Counted from the first letter of the stretch, positions 1-5,231 are shown. The stretch is DNA of 5,296 bases from an uncultured bacterium (GCA_903847545.1 CAINDZ010000070.1:1-5296), one strand, 5' to 3'. Notes: generated by a model not told the origin, from the sequence alone. Program-made: numbers and translations.

Positions 1-162
1 GGCGGCGGCTTCGGGCCCGGTGGTCCCGGTCGTGAGGGCATGGGCCCGCGCGGCGCCTTCCTGCGCGGCGAGCGCGGCCAGGGGCGGCACGACGGCGCCT
101 GGGACCGCATGGGTGAGGGCCGGCGCGCGCGCCGCCACCAGGCTGACCGGAACACCGACTGA
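1..162 (+). CDS. C-terminal end of a Gly/Pro/Arg-rich protein (partial, start outside window)
   Basis: Reading frame 1 is open from base 1 to TGA at 160-162. It encodes 53 residues of low-complexity tail that begins GGGFGPGGPGREGMGPRG and then becomes Arg/His/Asp-rich. No folded domain is visible. The tail resembles the Gly/Pro/Met-rich C-termini common in small periplasmic Spy/CpxP/ZraP-like proteins. It also looks like the tail of the protein encoded at 1219-1812 in this same operon, so I infer, weakly, a second periplasmic LTxxQ-type protein. The stop lies 17 nt before the GTG of the sigma factor gene, which suggests co-transcription. The alternative overlapping frame gives a less plausible Ala/Arg-rich product. 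The assignment rests on frame choice and composition only. Confidence 0.5.
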   Translation, partial: GGGFGPGGPGREGMGPRGAFLRGERGQGRHDGAWDRMGEGRRARRHQADRNTD

Positions 163-179
163 CGAAAGGCCGGAAGGGC

Positions 180-749
180 GTGGCGCAGCAGCGGCCGGAC
201 ATCGACGACGATGCCCTGATGGCCCGGACGGCGGCGGGCGAGGAGGCGGCGTTCCGCCTCCTCGTCGACCGCTGGCAGCACGACGTGCTGGCGTTCCTGA
301 TCCACATGACCGGCTCGCGGGATGATGCGGAGGACCTGGCGCAGGAGACGTTCGTCCGGGTGTTCCGGCAGGCCGGGCGCTACCGCGGCGAGGGCAGGTT
401 CCGGCCCTGGCTGCTGCGGATCGCCGGCAACCTCGCGCGCAGCCGCGGCCGGCGCGCAAGGCTGCTCAAGTGGCTGCCGCTGGACACCGAACGACATGAT
501 GTCGCGTCGGGGGCTCCCGCGGCCGACCGCGGGATCGAGGCCGAGCAGACCGCCGCCGTCGTGCGCGCGGCCATCGCCCGGCTGCCGGAGCGGCAGCGGC
601 AGGCCCTGGTGCTGCACCGCTTCCAGGGGATGCGCTACGCGGAGGTGGCCGAGACGATGGGCACCTCGCTGGCGGGCGTCGAGTCGCTGATCCAACGCGC
701 GCTGGCCGGCCTGAGGACCGACCTGGCGAAGGGGGACGAGGGGCCATGA
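180..749 (+). CDS. ECF-family RNA polymerase sigma factor (sigma-70 family, RpoE-like)
   Basis: A 189-residue protein of typical ECF length that directs RNA polymerase to a stress regulon. Sigma region 2 spans about residues 20-95. It includes the core-binding segment DDAEDLAQETFVRVF (48-62) and the -10-recognition stretch FRPWLLRIAGNLARSRGRR. A variable linker (about 96-120) precedes sigma region 4 (about 121-185), with LPERQRQALVLHRFQG and a helix-turn-helix, YAEVAETMGTSLAGVESLIQRA. There is no region 1.1 or 3, as expected for ECF factors. The GTG at 180 is preferred over the ATG at 219 because the DIDDDALM segment before the ATG matches the usual ECF N-terminus, and because GAAAGG lies at 164-169. 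The gene ends in an ATGA overlap with the anti-sigma gene, implying translational coupling and stoichiometric expression. The ECF subgroup and target promoter are not determinable here. Confidence 0.95.
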   Translation: MAQQRPDIDDDALMARTAAGEEAAFRLLVDRWQHDVLAFLIHMTGSRDDAEDLAQETFVRVFRQAGRYRGEGRFRPWLLRIAGNLARSRGRRARLLKWLPLDTERHDVASGAPAADRGIEAEQTAAVVRAAIARLPERQRQALVLHRFQGMRYAEVAETMGTSLAGVESLIQRALAGLRTDLAKGDEGP

Positions 750-1222
750 GGCACGTCACCGATCTGCTGGCCGCCCGGCTGGGCGGCGAACTGGACGCGG
801 CGTCCGCCCGCGAGGTCGAGGCGCACCTGGCCGCCTGCGCGGACTGCCGCGCCGAGGCGGTACGCCTCCAGGCGACGTGGGACCTGCTGGCGGCGGCGGC
901 GACGCCGGTGAAGGCGGACGTGTGGAGCGGCGTGCGGCGGCGCACGTTCGCCCCGGCCGACGGCGGCTGGTTCTTCGGCCGCAGCGCGGCCGTGCGCCTG
1001 TCGCTGGCGGCGGCCACCGTGCTGCTGGGCGTGCTGGCCGGCCGCTGGACCGGCACGCTGCACACCGCGGGGGCGGCTGACGACGACAGCGACCTGGCGG
1101 GCGTCTGGCTCGAGGATTCGTCGTGGCACGACCAGGCCTCCGGCGGCCTGGCCGATTCGTGGCTGGCGCTGGCCGACGCCGGCGAGAGCCGGCAGGCCGC
1201 CGGCAACGGAGGGTCGAAATGA
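746..1222 (+). CDS. Zinc-finger (zf-HC2/ZAS-type) membrane anti-sigma factor
   Basis: A 158-residue protein that probably binds and holds the upstream ECF sigma factor at the inner membrane. The N-terminus carries the anti-sigma zinc motif H27-x3-C31-x2-C34 (HLAACADC), after the usual 'L-x-G-E-L-D' helix. The fourth zinc ligand, often Cys near the N-terminus, may be His3. A cytoplasmic linker leads to one hydrophobic segment at about residues 84-99 (RLSLAAATVLLGVLAG). A roughly 55-residue Asp/Ser/Ala-rich tail with several Trp residues would be periplasmic. It starts at the ATG of an ATGA overlap with the sigma gene, with an AAGGGGG ribosome-binding region at 729-735. It ends in another ATGA overlap with the sensor-like gene. 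Family is clear from motif plus context. Whether release occurs by redox, metal or proteolysis is unknown. Confidence 0.88.
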   Translation: MRHVTDLLAARLGGELDAASAREVEAHLAACADCRAEAVRLQATWDLLAAAATPVKADVWSGVRRRTFAPADGGWFFGRSAAVRLSLAAATVLLGVLAGRWTGTLHTAGAADDDSDLAGVWLEDSSWHDQASGGLADSWLALADAGESRQAAGNGGSK

Positions 1223-1812
1223 ACCGCGTGGTGCGATTGGTGCTGCTGGTGTCCCTGGGCCTGAACGTGGGCCTGGGCTGGAACGCCCTGCGGACGCAGC
1301 GCGACGAGCCGCGCCGGCCCCTGGCCGCAGCGCGGAACTGGCGCAACCGGCCCGCGCTCGACGACTCGGTCGGCTGGCGCAGCATGATGCACCGGCGGGT
1401 CGAACGGCTGGCCAAGGTGCTGGACCTCGAGGCGGCCCAGGCCGACCAGCTGGAGCGGCTGCAGGCCGCCAACGCGCCGGCCGTGCGGGCCCAGCGCGAG
1501 CGCATCGAGGCGGCCCGCCGCACCCTGCGCGAGCAGTCCCGGTCCGCCACCTTCGACCCCGCCGCCGTCCGGGCCGCCCTGGCCGGCGTCCGGCACGCCC
1601 AGGCCGACCTCGATTCCCTGACCCAGGAGTTCCTGCTGCAGGAGTTCGACGTGTTGACCCCGTCCCAGCGCGCGCGTTACCTGGAGATCCTCCCGCTCGA
1701 GCCGTGGCGCACGGGGCGTCCGGGGCCCGGGGGCGGGGATGGCCCGGGCGATCCCGAGGGGCGGCGCAGCAGGCCCGACCGCGGCGCCCGGGGCCGGCAC
1801 CGCGACCAATAA
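1219..1812 (+). CDS. Membrane-anchored periplasmic LTxxQ/heavy-metal-sensor-like protein (Spy/CpxP/ZraP/CnrX type)
   Basis: A 197-residue protein. An N-terminal hydrophobic segment (about residues 4-20, VVRLVLLVSLGLNVGLG) should act as signal anchor. A long, charged, helical region (about 52-160) follows. It contains a degenerate first LTxxQ-like element (LDLEAAQ, 68-74) and a clear second one (LTPSQ, 146-150), as in Spy/CpxP/ZraP/CnrX-related periplasmic proteins. Candidate metal or signal ligands are few: H58 and H126 in the helical core. The C-terminus (about 163-197) is a Gly/Pro/Arg/Asp-rich disordered tail. The start is the ATG at 1219, with GGAGGG at 1208-1213 (5-nt spacer), overlapping the anti-sigma stop by 4 nt; an in-frame extension to 1123 lies inside the anti-sigma gene and is rejected. 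Position beside an anti-sigma/ECF pair suggests a signal-sensing or inhibitor-modulating role (inference). Confidence 0.75.
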   Translation: MNRVVRLVLLVSLGLNVGLGWNALRTQRDEPRRPLAAARNWRNRPALDDSVGWRSMMHRRVERLAKVLDLEAAQADQLERLQAANAPAVRAQRERIEAARRTLREQSRSATFDPAAVRAALAGVRHAQADLDSLTQEFLLQEFDVLTPSQRARYLEILPLEPWRTGRPGPGGGDGPGDPEGRRSRPDRGARGRHRDQ

Positions 1813-1839
1813 ACCGGTTGACAGCGAAGCGCCCGGTTT
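1811..1839 (+). repeat. 7-bp perfect inverted repeat spanning the -35 element
   Basis: AAACCGG (1811-1817) and CCGGTTT (1833-1839) are perfect inverse complements around a 15-nt loop that contains the TTGACA. The left arm overlaps the TAA stop of the preceding gene. As RNA it could be a modest terminator hairpin, since TTTCCTATTAATT follows. As DNA it could be an operator over the promoter. The sequence does not decide between these. Confidence 0.45.
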
Positions 1840-1847
1840 CCTATTAA
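1818..1847 (+). promoter_or_regulatory. Near-consensus housekeeping promoter for the TPR lipoprotein gene
   Basis: TTGACA at 1818-1823 matches the -35 consensus fully. After 18 nt comes TATTAA (1842-1847), a four-of-six match to the -10 element, in an AT-rich patch that stands out from its GC-rich surroundings. Transcription would start near 1854, giving a leader of about 130 nt before the GTG at 1985. It begins 6 nt after the stop of the sensor-like gene, so it separates that operon from the TPR gene. Confidence 0.7.
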
Positions 1848-1858
1848 TTAACAGCGAA
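1821..1858 (+). repeat. 8-bp direct repeat ACAGCGAA, 30 bp apart, flanking the -10 element
   Basis: ACAGCGAA occurs at 1821-1828, overlapping the end of the -35 hexamer, and at 1851-1858, at the predicted transcription start. The start-to-start distance is 30 bp, close to three helical turns, which would place both copies on the same DNA face. This geometry suits a pair of regulator half-sites but could be chance. No regulator is identified. Confidence 0.4.
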
Positions 1859-1967
1859 TAAGGCGCTTCTGCGCGCCCCGGCCGGCCGGCGCCATCAGCC
1901 GTCCCGGTCTCATCCCCACCTCCGCCAGGGTTACCCGACGCAACCGATCCTGGCCGCCGCCCTGTCA

Positions 1968-1981
1968 TTCCCGAGGGGGAA
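1968..1981 (+). promoter_or_regulatory. Shine-Dalgarno region of the TPR gene, within a small hairpin
   Basis: GAGGGGGA (1973-1980) is the ribosome-binding site and sets the start. It lies 5-8 nt from GTG 1985 but 11 or more nt from the in-frame ATG at 1991. The same bases form a perfect hairpin: TTCCC (1968-1972), tetraloop GAGG, GGGAA (1977-1981). Half of the site is paired and half exposed, so the hairpin could modulate initiation. Confidence 0.5.
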
Positions 1982-1984
1982 ACC

Positions 1985-3250
1985 GTGTTGATGTACGGAA
2001 CCGAACCCACCCGCCCGGCGCCCGGCGCCCGGACGCTTGCGCGCGCGCTCATGCTGGTCGGCCTCGTGGCCATCGCGGCCCTCGGCGGCCTGGCGGGCTG
2101 CCGCTCGGCCCACACCACCAGCGCCATCCTGTACATCGACGACCAGAACTACAACAAGGCCGTCCAGGTGATCCACGAGGGCTTCGAGTTCACGCAGGAC
2201 GAGCCGGACGCCTACTACTACCTGGGCGAAGCGCACAGCAAGCTGGCCGAGGAGGCCGTGGCCAAGGACGACTATCCCGAGGCCATCAAGAACTACGAGC
2301 TGGCGTACAAGGCCTACAAGCGCGCGATCGAGCTCAAGCCCGCCGAGTGGACCGAGAAGGTCAACGTCTCGCTGGCCTACAACTACCGCGCCCGCCTGAG
2401 CCAGGCCAAGATCGAGTGGGACAGCCGCTACTACGAGCAGGCCGAGGGCCACATGCGCCTGGCGTACGCCGCGCTGCCGGACTCGCTGACGCCGATCAAG
2501 AGCATCGCGCGCATGAAGATCCAGATGTCCGAGACGGGCGAGTTCGCCGAGAAGAAGACCCAGCTGCTGACCGAGGCGCTGGAGATGCTCGACCAGGTGC
2601 TGGCCGCCAACCCGACGGCCTACGAGCTGCAGCTGGACAAGGCCTACGTGCTGGCCACGCTCGGCCGCAACGACGAGGCCGGGAAGATCTACAACGACCT
2701 GCTCGCGGCCCACGCCGAGGACACGGACCTGCTGATCCAGGTCGCCAGCCTCGCGGCCGAGCAGAAGGACTTCGAGCGCGCCGCCGACATGTACGTGAAG
2801 ATCGTCGACCTGTACGAAAAGGACGCCGACACGAACAACGACGGCAACAACATCGGGATGCTGGTCAGCGCCGGCCTGTGGTACGGCAAGCCGGAGATCG
2901 GCCGCTACGATGACGCCATCGCCGTGCTCGACCGGGCGATCATCCTCGAGACGTTCCCGACCGAGAACTCGCTGGTCGCGCGCCTGCGCACCGTCTTCAA
3001 TTACGGCAAGTCGCTGAAGGACGCCTCGGCCGCCGACGTCGACCCGACGGTCAAGCAGGCCAAGCTGGACCAGGCCAAGACCCTGTTCGTGCGTGCGGTG
3101 GAGCTGGGCAACGACCTGATCGGCCGCTTCCCGGGCAGCGCCCAGGGCTTCCTGTACCTGAGCATGGCCCAGCTGGAGACCGGCGACCCCGCGGGGGCGG
3201 ACGCCAGCTTCAAGCGCTACCAGGAACTGGCCGCGGCCGGCAATCCGTAG
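1985..3250 (+). CDS. TPR-repeat lipoprotein
   Basis: A 421-residue protein. An Arg-containing N-terminus is followed by a hydrophobic signal (about 21-38) ending in a canonical lipobox LAGC. Lipidation would occur at C39, and Arg at +2 favours outer-membrane sorting. The mature part is almost all helical, with degenerate tetratricopeptide repeats: about 45-118 (QNYNKAVQVIHEG, PDAYYYLGEAHSKLAE, YKRAIELKPAE), 143-165, 197-242 (EALEMLDQVLAANP, LGRNDEAGKIYNDLL), 250-278 (KDFERAADMYVKIVDLY), 305-322 and 385-418. Such proteins scaffold protein complexes at the envelope; no specific partner is known. An Asp/Asn-rich insert (280-290) between repeats resembles a calcium-binding loop. The GTG start is chosen over TTG 1988 and ATG 1991 on ribosome-binding-site spacing. 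The gene has its own promoter and is followed by a GC hairpin. It is not recognisable as a named gene. Confidence 0.88.
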   Translation: MLMYGTEPTRPAPGARTLARALMLVGLVAIAALGGLAGCRSAHTTSAILYIDDQNYNKAVQVIHEGFEFTQDEPDAYYYLGEAHSKLAEEAVAKDDYPEAIKNYELAYKAYKRAIELKPAEWTEKVNVSLAYNYRARLSQAKIEWDSRYYEQAEGHMRLAYAALPDSLTPIKSIARMKIQMSETGEFAEKKTQLLTEALEMLDQVLAANPTAYELQLDKAYVLATLGRNDEAGKIYNDLLAAHAEDTDLLIQVASLAAEQKDFERAADMYVKIVDLYEKDADTNNDGNNIGMLVSAGLWYGKPEIGRYDDAIAVLDRAIILETFPTENSLVARLRTVFNYGKSLKDASAADVDPTVKQAKLDQAKTLFVRAVELGNDLIGRFPGSAQGFLYLSMAQLETGDPAGADASFKRYQELAAAGNP

Positions 3251-3257
3251 CCGCAAG

Positions 3258-3284
3258 GCCCGCCCGGTGCATTCCGGGCCGGGC
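3258..3284 (+). terminator. Strong GC hairpin after the TPR gene (no T-tract)
   Basis: GCCCGCCCGG (3258-3267) pairs with CCGGGCCGGGC (3274-3284) around a 6-nt loop, giving 10 G-C pairs with a single bulged C. It begins 8 nt after the stop codon. No T-run follows, so it is not a standard intrinsic terminator. It more likely protects the 3' end, or acts with Rho. Confidence 0.5.
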
Positions 3285-3320
3285 GCGACGGGGCGATCCC
3301 TCGCGTTCAGGCCCGGAATG

Positions 3321-3329
3321 TGCTAGGCT
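3321..3329 (+). promoter_or_regulatory. Possible extended -10 promoter for rho
   Basis: TGCTAGGCT carries the extended -10 TG and the three most conserved -10 bases (T, A and final T in TAGGCT). No convincing -35 hexamer is seen about 17 nt upstream (TCGCGT at 3301-3306). If it is used, the rho leader would be about 220 nt long. Confidence 0.3.
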
Positions 3330-3500
3330 GGCACGACCGGATGAGATGACCGCCTGATTCAGGCCTTCAGATAACGGGCCATCCGACCGGGGCCCCTGCC
3401 CGGATCCCGGCCCGCGCTGCCGAACCCAAGAGGATTTTTCCACCAGAGCCCGTGGCGACCCGCCATGCCCGATGGCCGCCCGATTCCCGGGTGGCCGGCA

Positions 3501-3547
3501 CGCCGACCACAATCCCGGCGCCCGAAGCATCGCCACCGCACGAGTCC
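3501..3547 (+). promoter_or_regulatory. C-rich, G-poor patch in the rho leader (possible rut site)
   Basis: Bases 3501-3540 contain about 20 C, 9 G, 9 A and 2 T. This C-over-G excess with frequent YC dimers is the usual composition of Rho-loading sites, and it lies directly before the rho gene. In E. coli the rho gene is autoregulated by Rho-dependent attenuation in its leader; the same role here is inference. Confidence 0.35.
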
Positions 3548-3557
3548 GAGGAGAACC

Positions 3558-4805
3558 ATGGATATCAAGGAACTGCAGGAGATGAACATCCACGAGCTCG
3601 TGGAAGTGGCTCGCGGCATGAACATCGAGGCGCTCAGCACGCTGCGCAAGAGCGAGCTGATCTTCAAGATCCTCGAGGGACAGACCGAGAAGAACGGGCT
3701 GATCTACGCCGAGGGCGTCCTGCAGGTGCTGGCCGAGGGCTACGGGTTCCTGCGGTCGGCCAAGTACAACTACCTGCCCGGTCCCGACGACATCTACCTC
3801 TCGCCGTCGCAAATCAAGAAGTTCGACCTGAAGACCGGCGACACCATCAGCGGCCAGGTGCGTCCGCCGAAGGACAACGAGCGGTATTTCGCGCTGCTGA
3901 AGGTCGAATCCGTCAACTACAAGGACCCGGCCAACGCCAAGAAGGTCACGCTGTTCGACAACCTGACGCCGCTCTATCCCGAGCAGCTGCTGAACCTCGA
4001 GCACGACCCCAAGAACATGACCACGCGCCTGATCAACCTGATGGCGCCCATCGGCAAGGGGCAGCGCGGCCTGATCGTGTCGCCGCCGCGCGCCGGCAAG
4101 ACGGTCATCCTGCAGAAGATCGCCAACGCGATCACGACGAACCATCCCGAGGTGCACCTGATCGTCCTCTTGATCGACGAGCGCCCGGAAGAGGTCACGG
4201 ACATGGCCCGCTCGGTCAAGGGCGAGGTCGTCAGCTCCACCTTCGACGAGCCTGCCGAGCGCCACGTGCAGGTGGCCAACATGGTGCTGGCGAAGTCGCG
4301 CCGGCTGGTCGAGAACGGGATGGATGTGGTCATCCTGCTGGACTCGATCACCCGCCTGGCGCGCGCCCACAACGCCGTGGTGCCCCACTCGGGCAAGATC
4401 CTCTCGGGCGGCGTGGATTCCAACGCCCTGCAGAAGCCCAAGCGGTTCTTCGGCGCCGCCCGCAACATCGAGGACGGCGGCTCCCTGACCATCATCGCCA
4501 CGGCCCTGATCGAGACCGGCAGCCGGATGGACGAGGTCATCTTCGAGGAGTTCAAGGGCACCGGTAACATGGAACTGGTCCTGGACCGGAAGATCGCCGA
4601 CCGCCGGGTCTACCCCGCCGTGGACATCTTCAAGTCGGGCACCCGCAAGGAGGACCTGCTCCTGGACCCGAAGGACCTGGCCAAGATCTGGGTCCTCAGG
4701 AAGTACCTGGCCGACTACAATCCGACCGAGGCCATGGAGTTCCTGATCGATAAGTTGAGTAAAACCAAGGACAACGCCGGTTTCCTGGCCGCCATGAACG
4801 CCTGA
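3558..4805 (+). CDS. rho: Transcription termination factor Rho
   Basis: A 415-residue hexameric RNA-dependent ATPase/helicase that terminates transcription; close in length to E. coli Rho (419). The N-terminal Rho_N helix bundle is at 1-45. The cold-shock-like primary RNA site has RNP1 GYGFLR (61-66), Y80, and E108/Y110. The ATPase domain has Walker A SPPRAGKT (175-182; K181 is the lysine), catalytic E208 in LLIDERPEEVTDM, Walker B DVVILLDSITR (D262), the Q-loop LSGGVDSNA (282-290), the R-loop KGTGNMEL (333-340), and arginines R350 and R363 (equivalent to E. coli R353 and R366). All key residues are present, so the protein should be active. There is no insertion in the RNA-binding domain. The ATG at 3558 has GAGGAG at 3548-3553 and matches the usual N-terminus (MDIKELQEMNIHELVEVA). 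rpmE follows 169 nt later. Confidence 0.98.
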   Translation: MDIKELQEMNIHELVEVARGMNIEALSTLRKSELIFKILEGQTEKNGLIYAEGVLQVLAEGYGFLRSAKYNYLPGPDDIYLSPSQIKKFDLKTGDTISGQVRPPKDNERYFALLKVESVNYKDPANAKKVTLFDNLTPLYPEQLLNLEHDPKNMTTRLINLMAPIGKGQRGLIVSPPRAGKTVILQKIANAITTNHPEVHLIVLLIDERPEEVTDMARSVKGEVVSSTFDEPAERHVQVANMVLAKSRRLVENGMDVVILLDSITRLARAHNAVVPHSGKILSGGVDSNALQKPKRFFGAARNIEDGGSLTIIATALIETGSRMDEVIFEEFKGTGNMELVLDRKIADRRVYPAVDIFKSGTRKEDLLLDPKDLAKIWVLRKYLADYNPTEAMEFLIDKLSKTKDNAGFLAAMNA

Positions 4806-4824
4806 TGACGGCCCCCGGGGGGCC

Positions 4825-4848
4825 CTGGGGCCCGTTTCGGGGCCCCGG
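4825..4848 (+). terminator. GC-rich stem-loop(s) after rho
   Basis: CTGGGGCCCG (4825-4834) pairs with CGGG-G-CCCCGG (4838-4848) over a TTT loop, giving 10 pairs with one bulged G and one G-T pair. The flanking bases (4810-4824, including GGCCCCCGGGGGGCC) allow other mutually exclusive folds. No T-tract follows, so this is at best a partial terminator or an mRNA-end stabiliser between rho and rpmE. Confidence 0.45.
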
Positions 4849-4883
4849 CCTGGGGGCAGCGGGGGGACCGGACCAGAATTCCC

Positions 4884-4909
4884 TTGCATGCCGCAAATTT
4901 CCTTATTTC
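4884..4909 (+). promoter_or_regulatory. Weak candidate promoter region for rpmE in an AT-rich patch
   Basis: TTGCAT (4884-4889) resembles a -35 element. Downstream lies an AT-rich stretch, CAAATTTCCTTATTTCTTTGG (split at about 4894-4914), with TATTTC at 4904-4909. That spacing (14 nt) is short; a 17-nt spacer would give TTCTTT. The composition break from flanking GC-rich DNA is clear, but the hexamers are poor. Confidence 0.3.
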
Positions 4910-4912
4910 TTT

Positions 4913-4973
4913 GGCGTCTCAACAGACGTTCAGGGGGGCGGTAAGCCCCGGTCGGCGCAAAGGCAGCGGGAGC
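4913..4973 (+). promoter_or_regulatory. Structured rpmE leader: tandem hairpins and possible ribosome-site switch
   Basis: Two short stems precede rpmE. CGTCT (4915-4919)/AGACG (4924-4928) has loop CAAC and is extendable by two G-T pairs. GGGGC (4935-4939)/GCCCC (4945-4949) has loop GGTAA. The GCCCCG strand (4945-4950) can instead pair with CGGG-A-GC (4967-4973), which covers the GGGAG ribosome-binding site. The two pairings exclude each other. bL31 autoregulation through its own leader is known in E. coli; equivalence here is inference. Confidence 0.4.
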
Positions 4974-4974
4974 C

Positions 4975-5193
4975 ATGAAAGACAACATCCATCCGAAGTA
5001 CGTGGACTGCACCATCACCTGCCTGTGCGGCAACGTGATCAACACGCGGTCGACCAAGGACAAGCTGAACGTCGAAATCTGCGCGGCCTGCCATCCGTTC
5101 TTCACGGGCCAGCAGAAGATCATCGACACCGCCGGTCGCGTGGAGCGCTTCCGCAAGCGGTACGCCGACGCCAGTTACGGGCAGAAGAAGTAG
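4975..5193 (+). CDS. rpmE: Large-subunit ribosomal protein bL31 (zinc-binding type)
   Basis: A 72-residue 50S ribosomal protein that helps bridge the subunits near the central protuberance. It is the zinc-binding (C+) form, with the C16-x-C18 and C36-x2-C39 ligand pairs, and with family signatures NIHPKY near the start, CGNVI, CHPFFTGQQK and GRVERFRKRY. Length matches the family. An extra C12, before the usual first ligand, is present but not needed for zinc. The ATG at 4975 is set by homology. GGGAG at 4968-4972 leaves only a 2-nt spacer, while AAAGG at 4959-4963 would leave 11 nt, so initiation signals are imperfect. The rho-rpmE order is a common bacterial arrangement. An intrinsic terminator closes the transcript. 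Confidence 0.97.
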   Translation: MKDNIHPKYVDCTITCLCGNVINTRSTKDKLNVEICAACHPFFTGQQKIIDTAGRVERFRKRYADASYGQKK

Positions 5194-5231
5194 CCCCCTG
5201 CGCGGTGGACGCGCGGACTGGTCGGCGATCG

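Larger units (their letters stand above)
3251..3557 (+). other. 307-nt intergenic region and rho leader
   Basis: No gene is supported here. It holds a strong GC hairpin just after the TPR stop (3258-3284), a possible extended -10 promoter (3321-3329), a small stem (CCGGG 3387-3391 with CCCGG 3399-3403), an isolated run of five T (3435-3439) and a C-rich patch before the rho ribosome-binding site. The frame of rho stays open back to an ATG at 3465, which would add 31 Arg/Pro-rich residues. That start has no ribosome-binding site and is judged not real. Confidence 0.6.

Noticed and set aside
1123..1218. 32-codon upstream extension of the sensor-like gene
   Set aside because: It lies wholly in another frame of the anti-sigma gene, while the ATG at 1219 has a strong ribosome-binding site and starts directly at the signal anchor.
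466..2136. 556-residue open frame on the minus strand
   Set aside because: It is antisense to the sigma/anti-sigma/sensor genes. It is Pro/Arg/Ala-rich with no domain, and is the usual by-product of high GC at third codon positions.
1931..3256. 441-residue open frame on the minus strand
   Set aside because: It mirrors the TPR lipoprotein gene, has a low-complexity Val/Leu/Gly/Gln composition, and lacks a recognisable family or ribosome-binding site.
3452..4567. 371-residue plus-strand frame overlapping rho
   Set aside because: It is an out-of-frame reading of rho with Arg/Gly/Pro-rich, domain-free product.
4870..4889. Possible sigma-54 promoter around TTGCAT
   Set aside because: The required GG about 12 nt before the GC (4874-4875) is missing.
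3210..5156. 648-residue open frame on the minus strand
   Set aside because: It lies opposite rho and rpmE, which are unambiguous. The translated product is low-complexity and matches no family I recognise.
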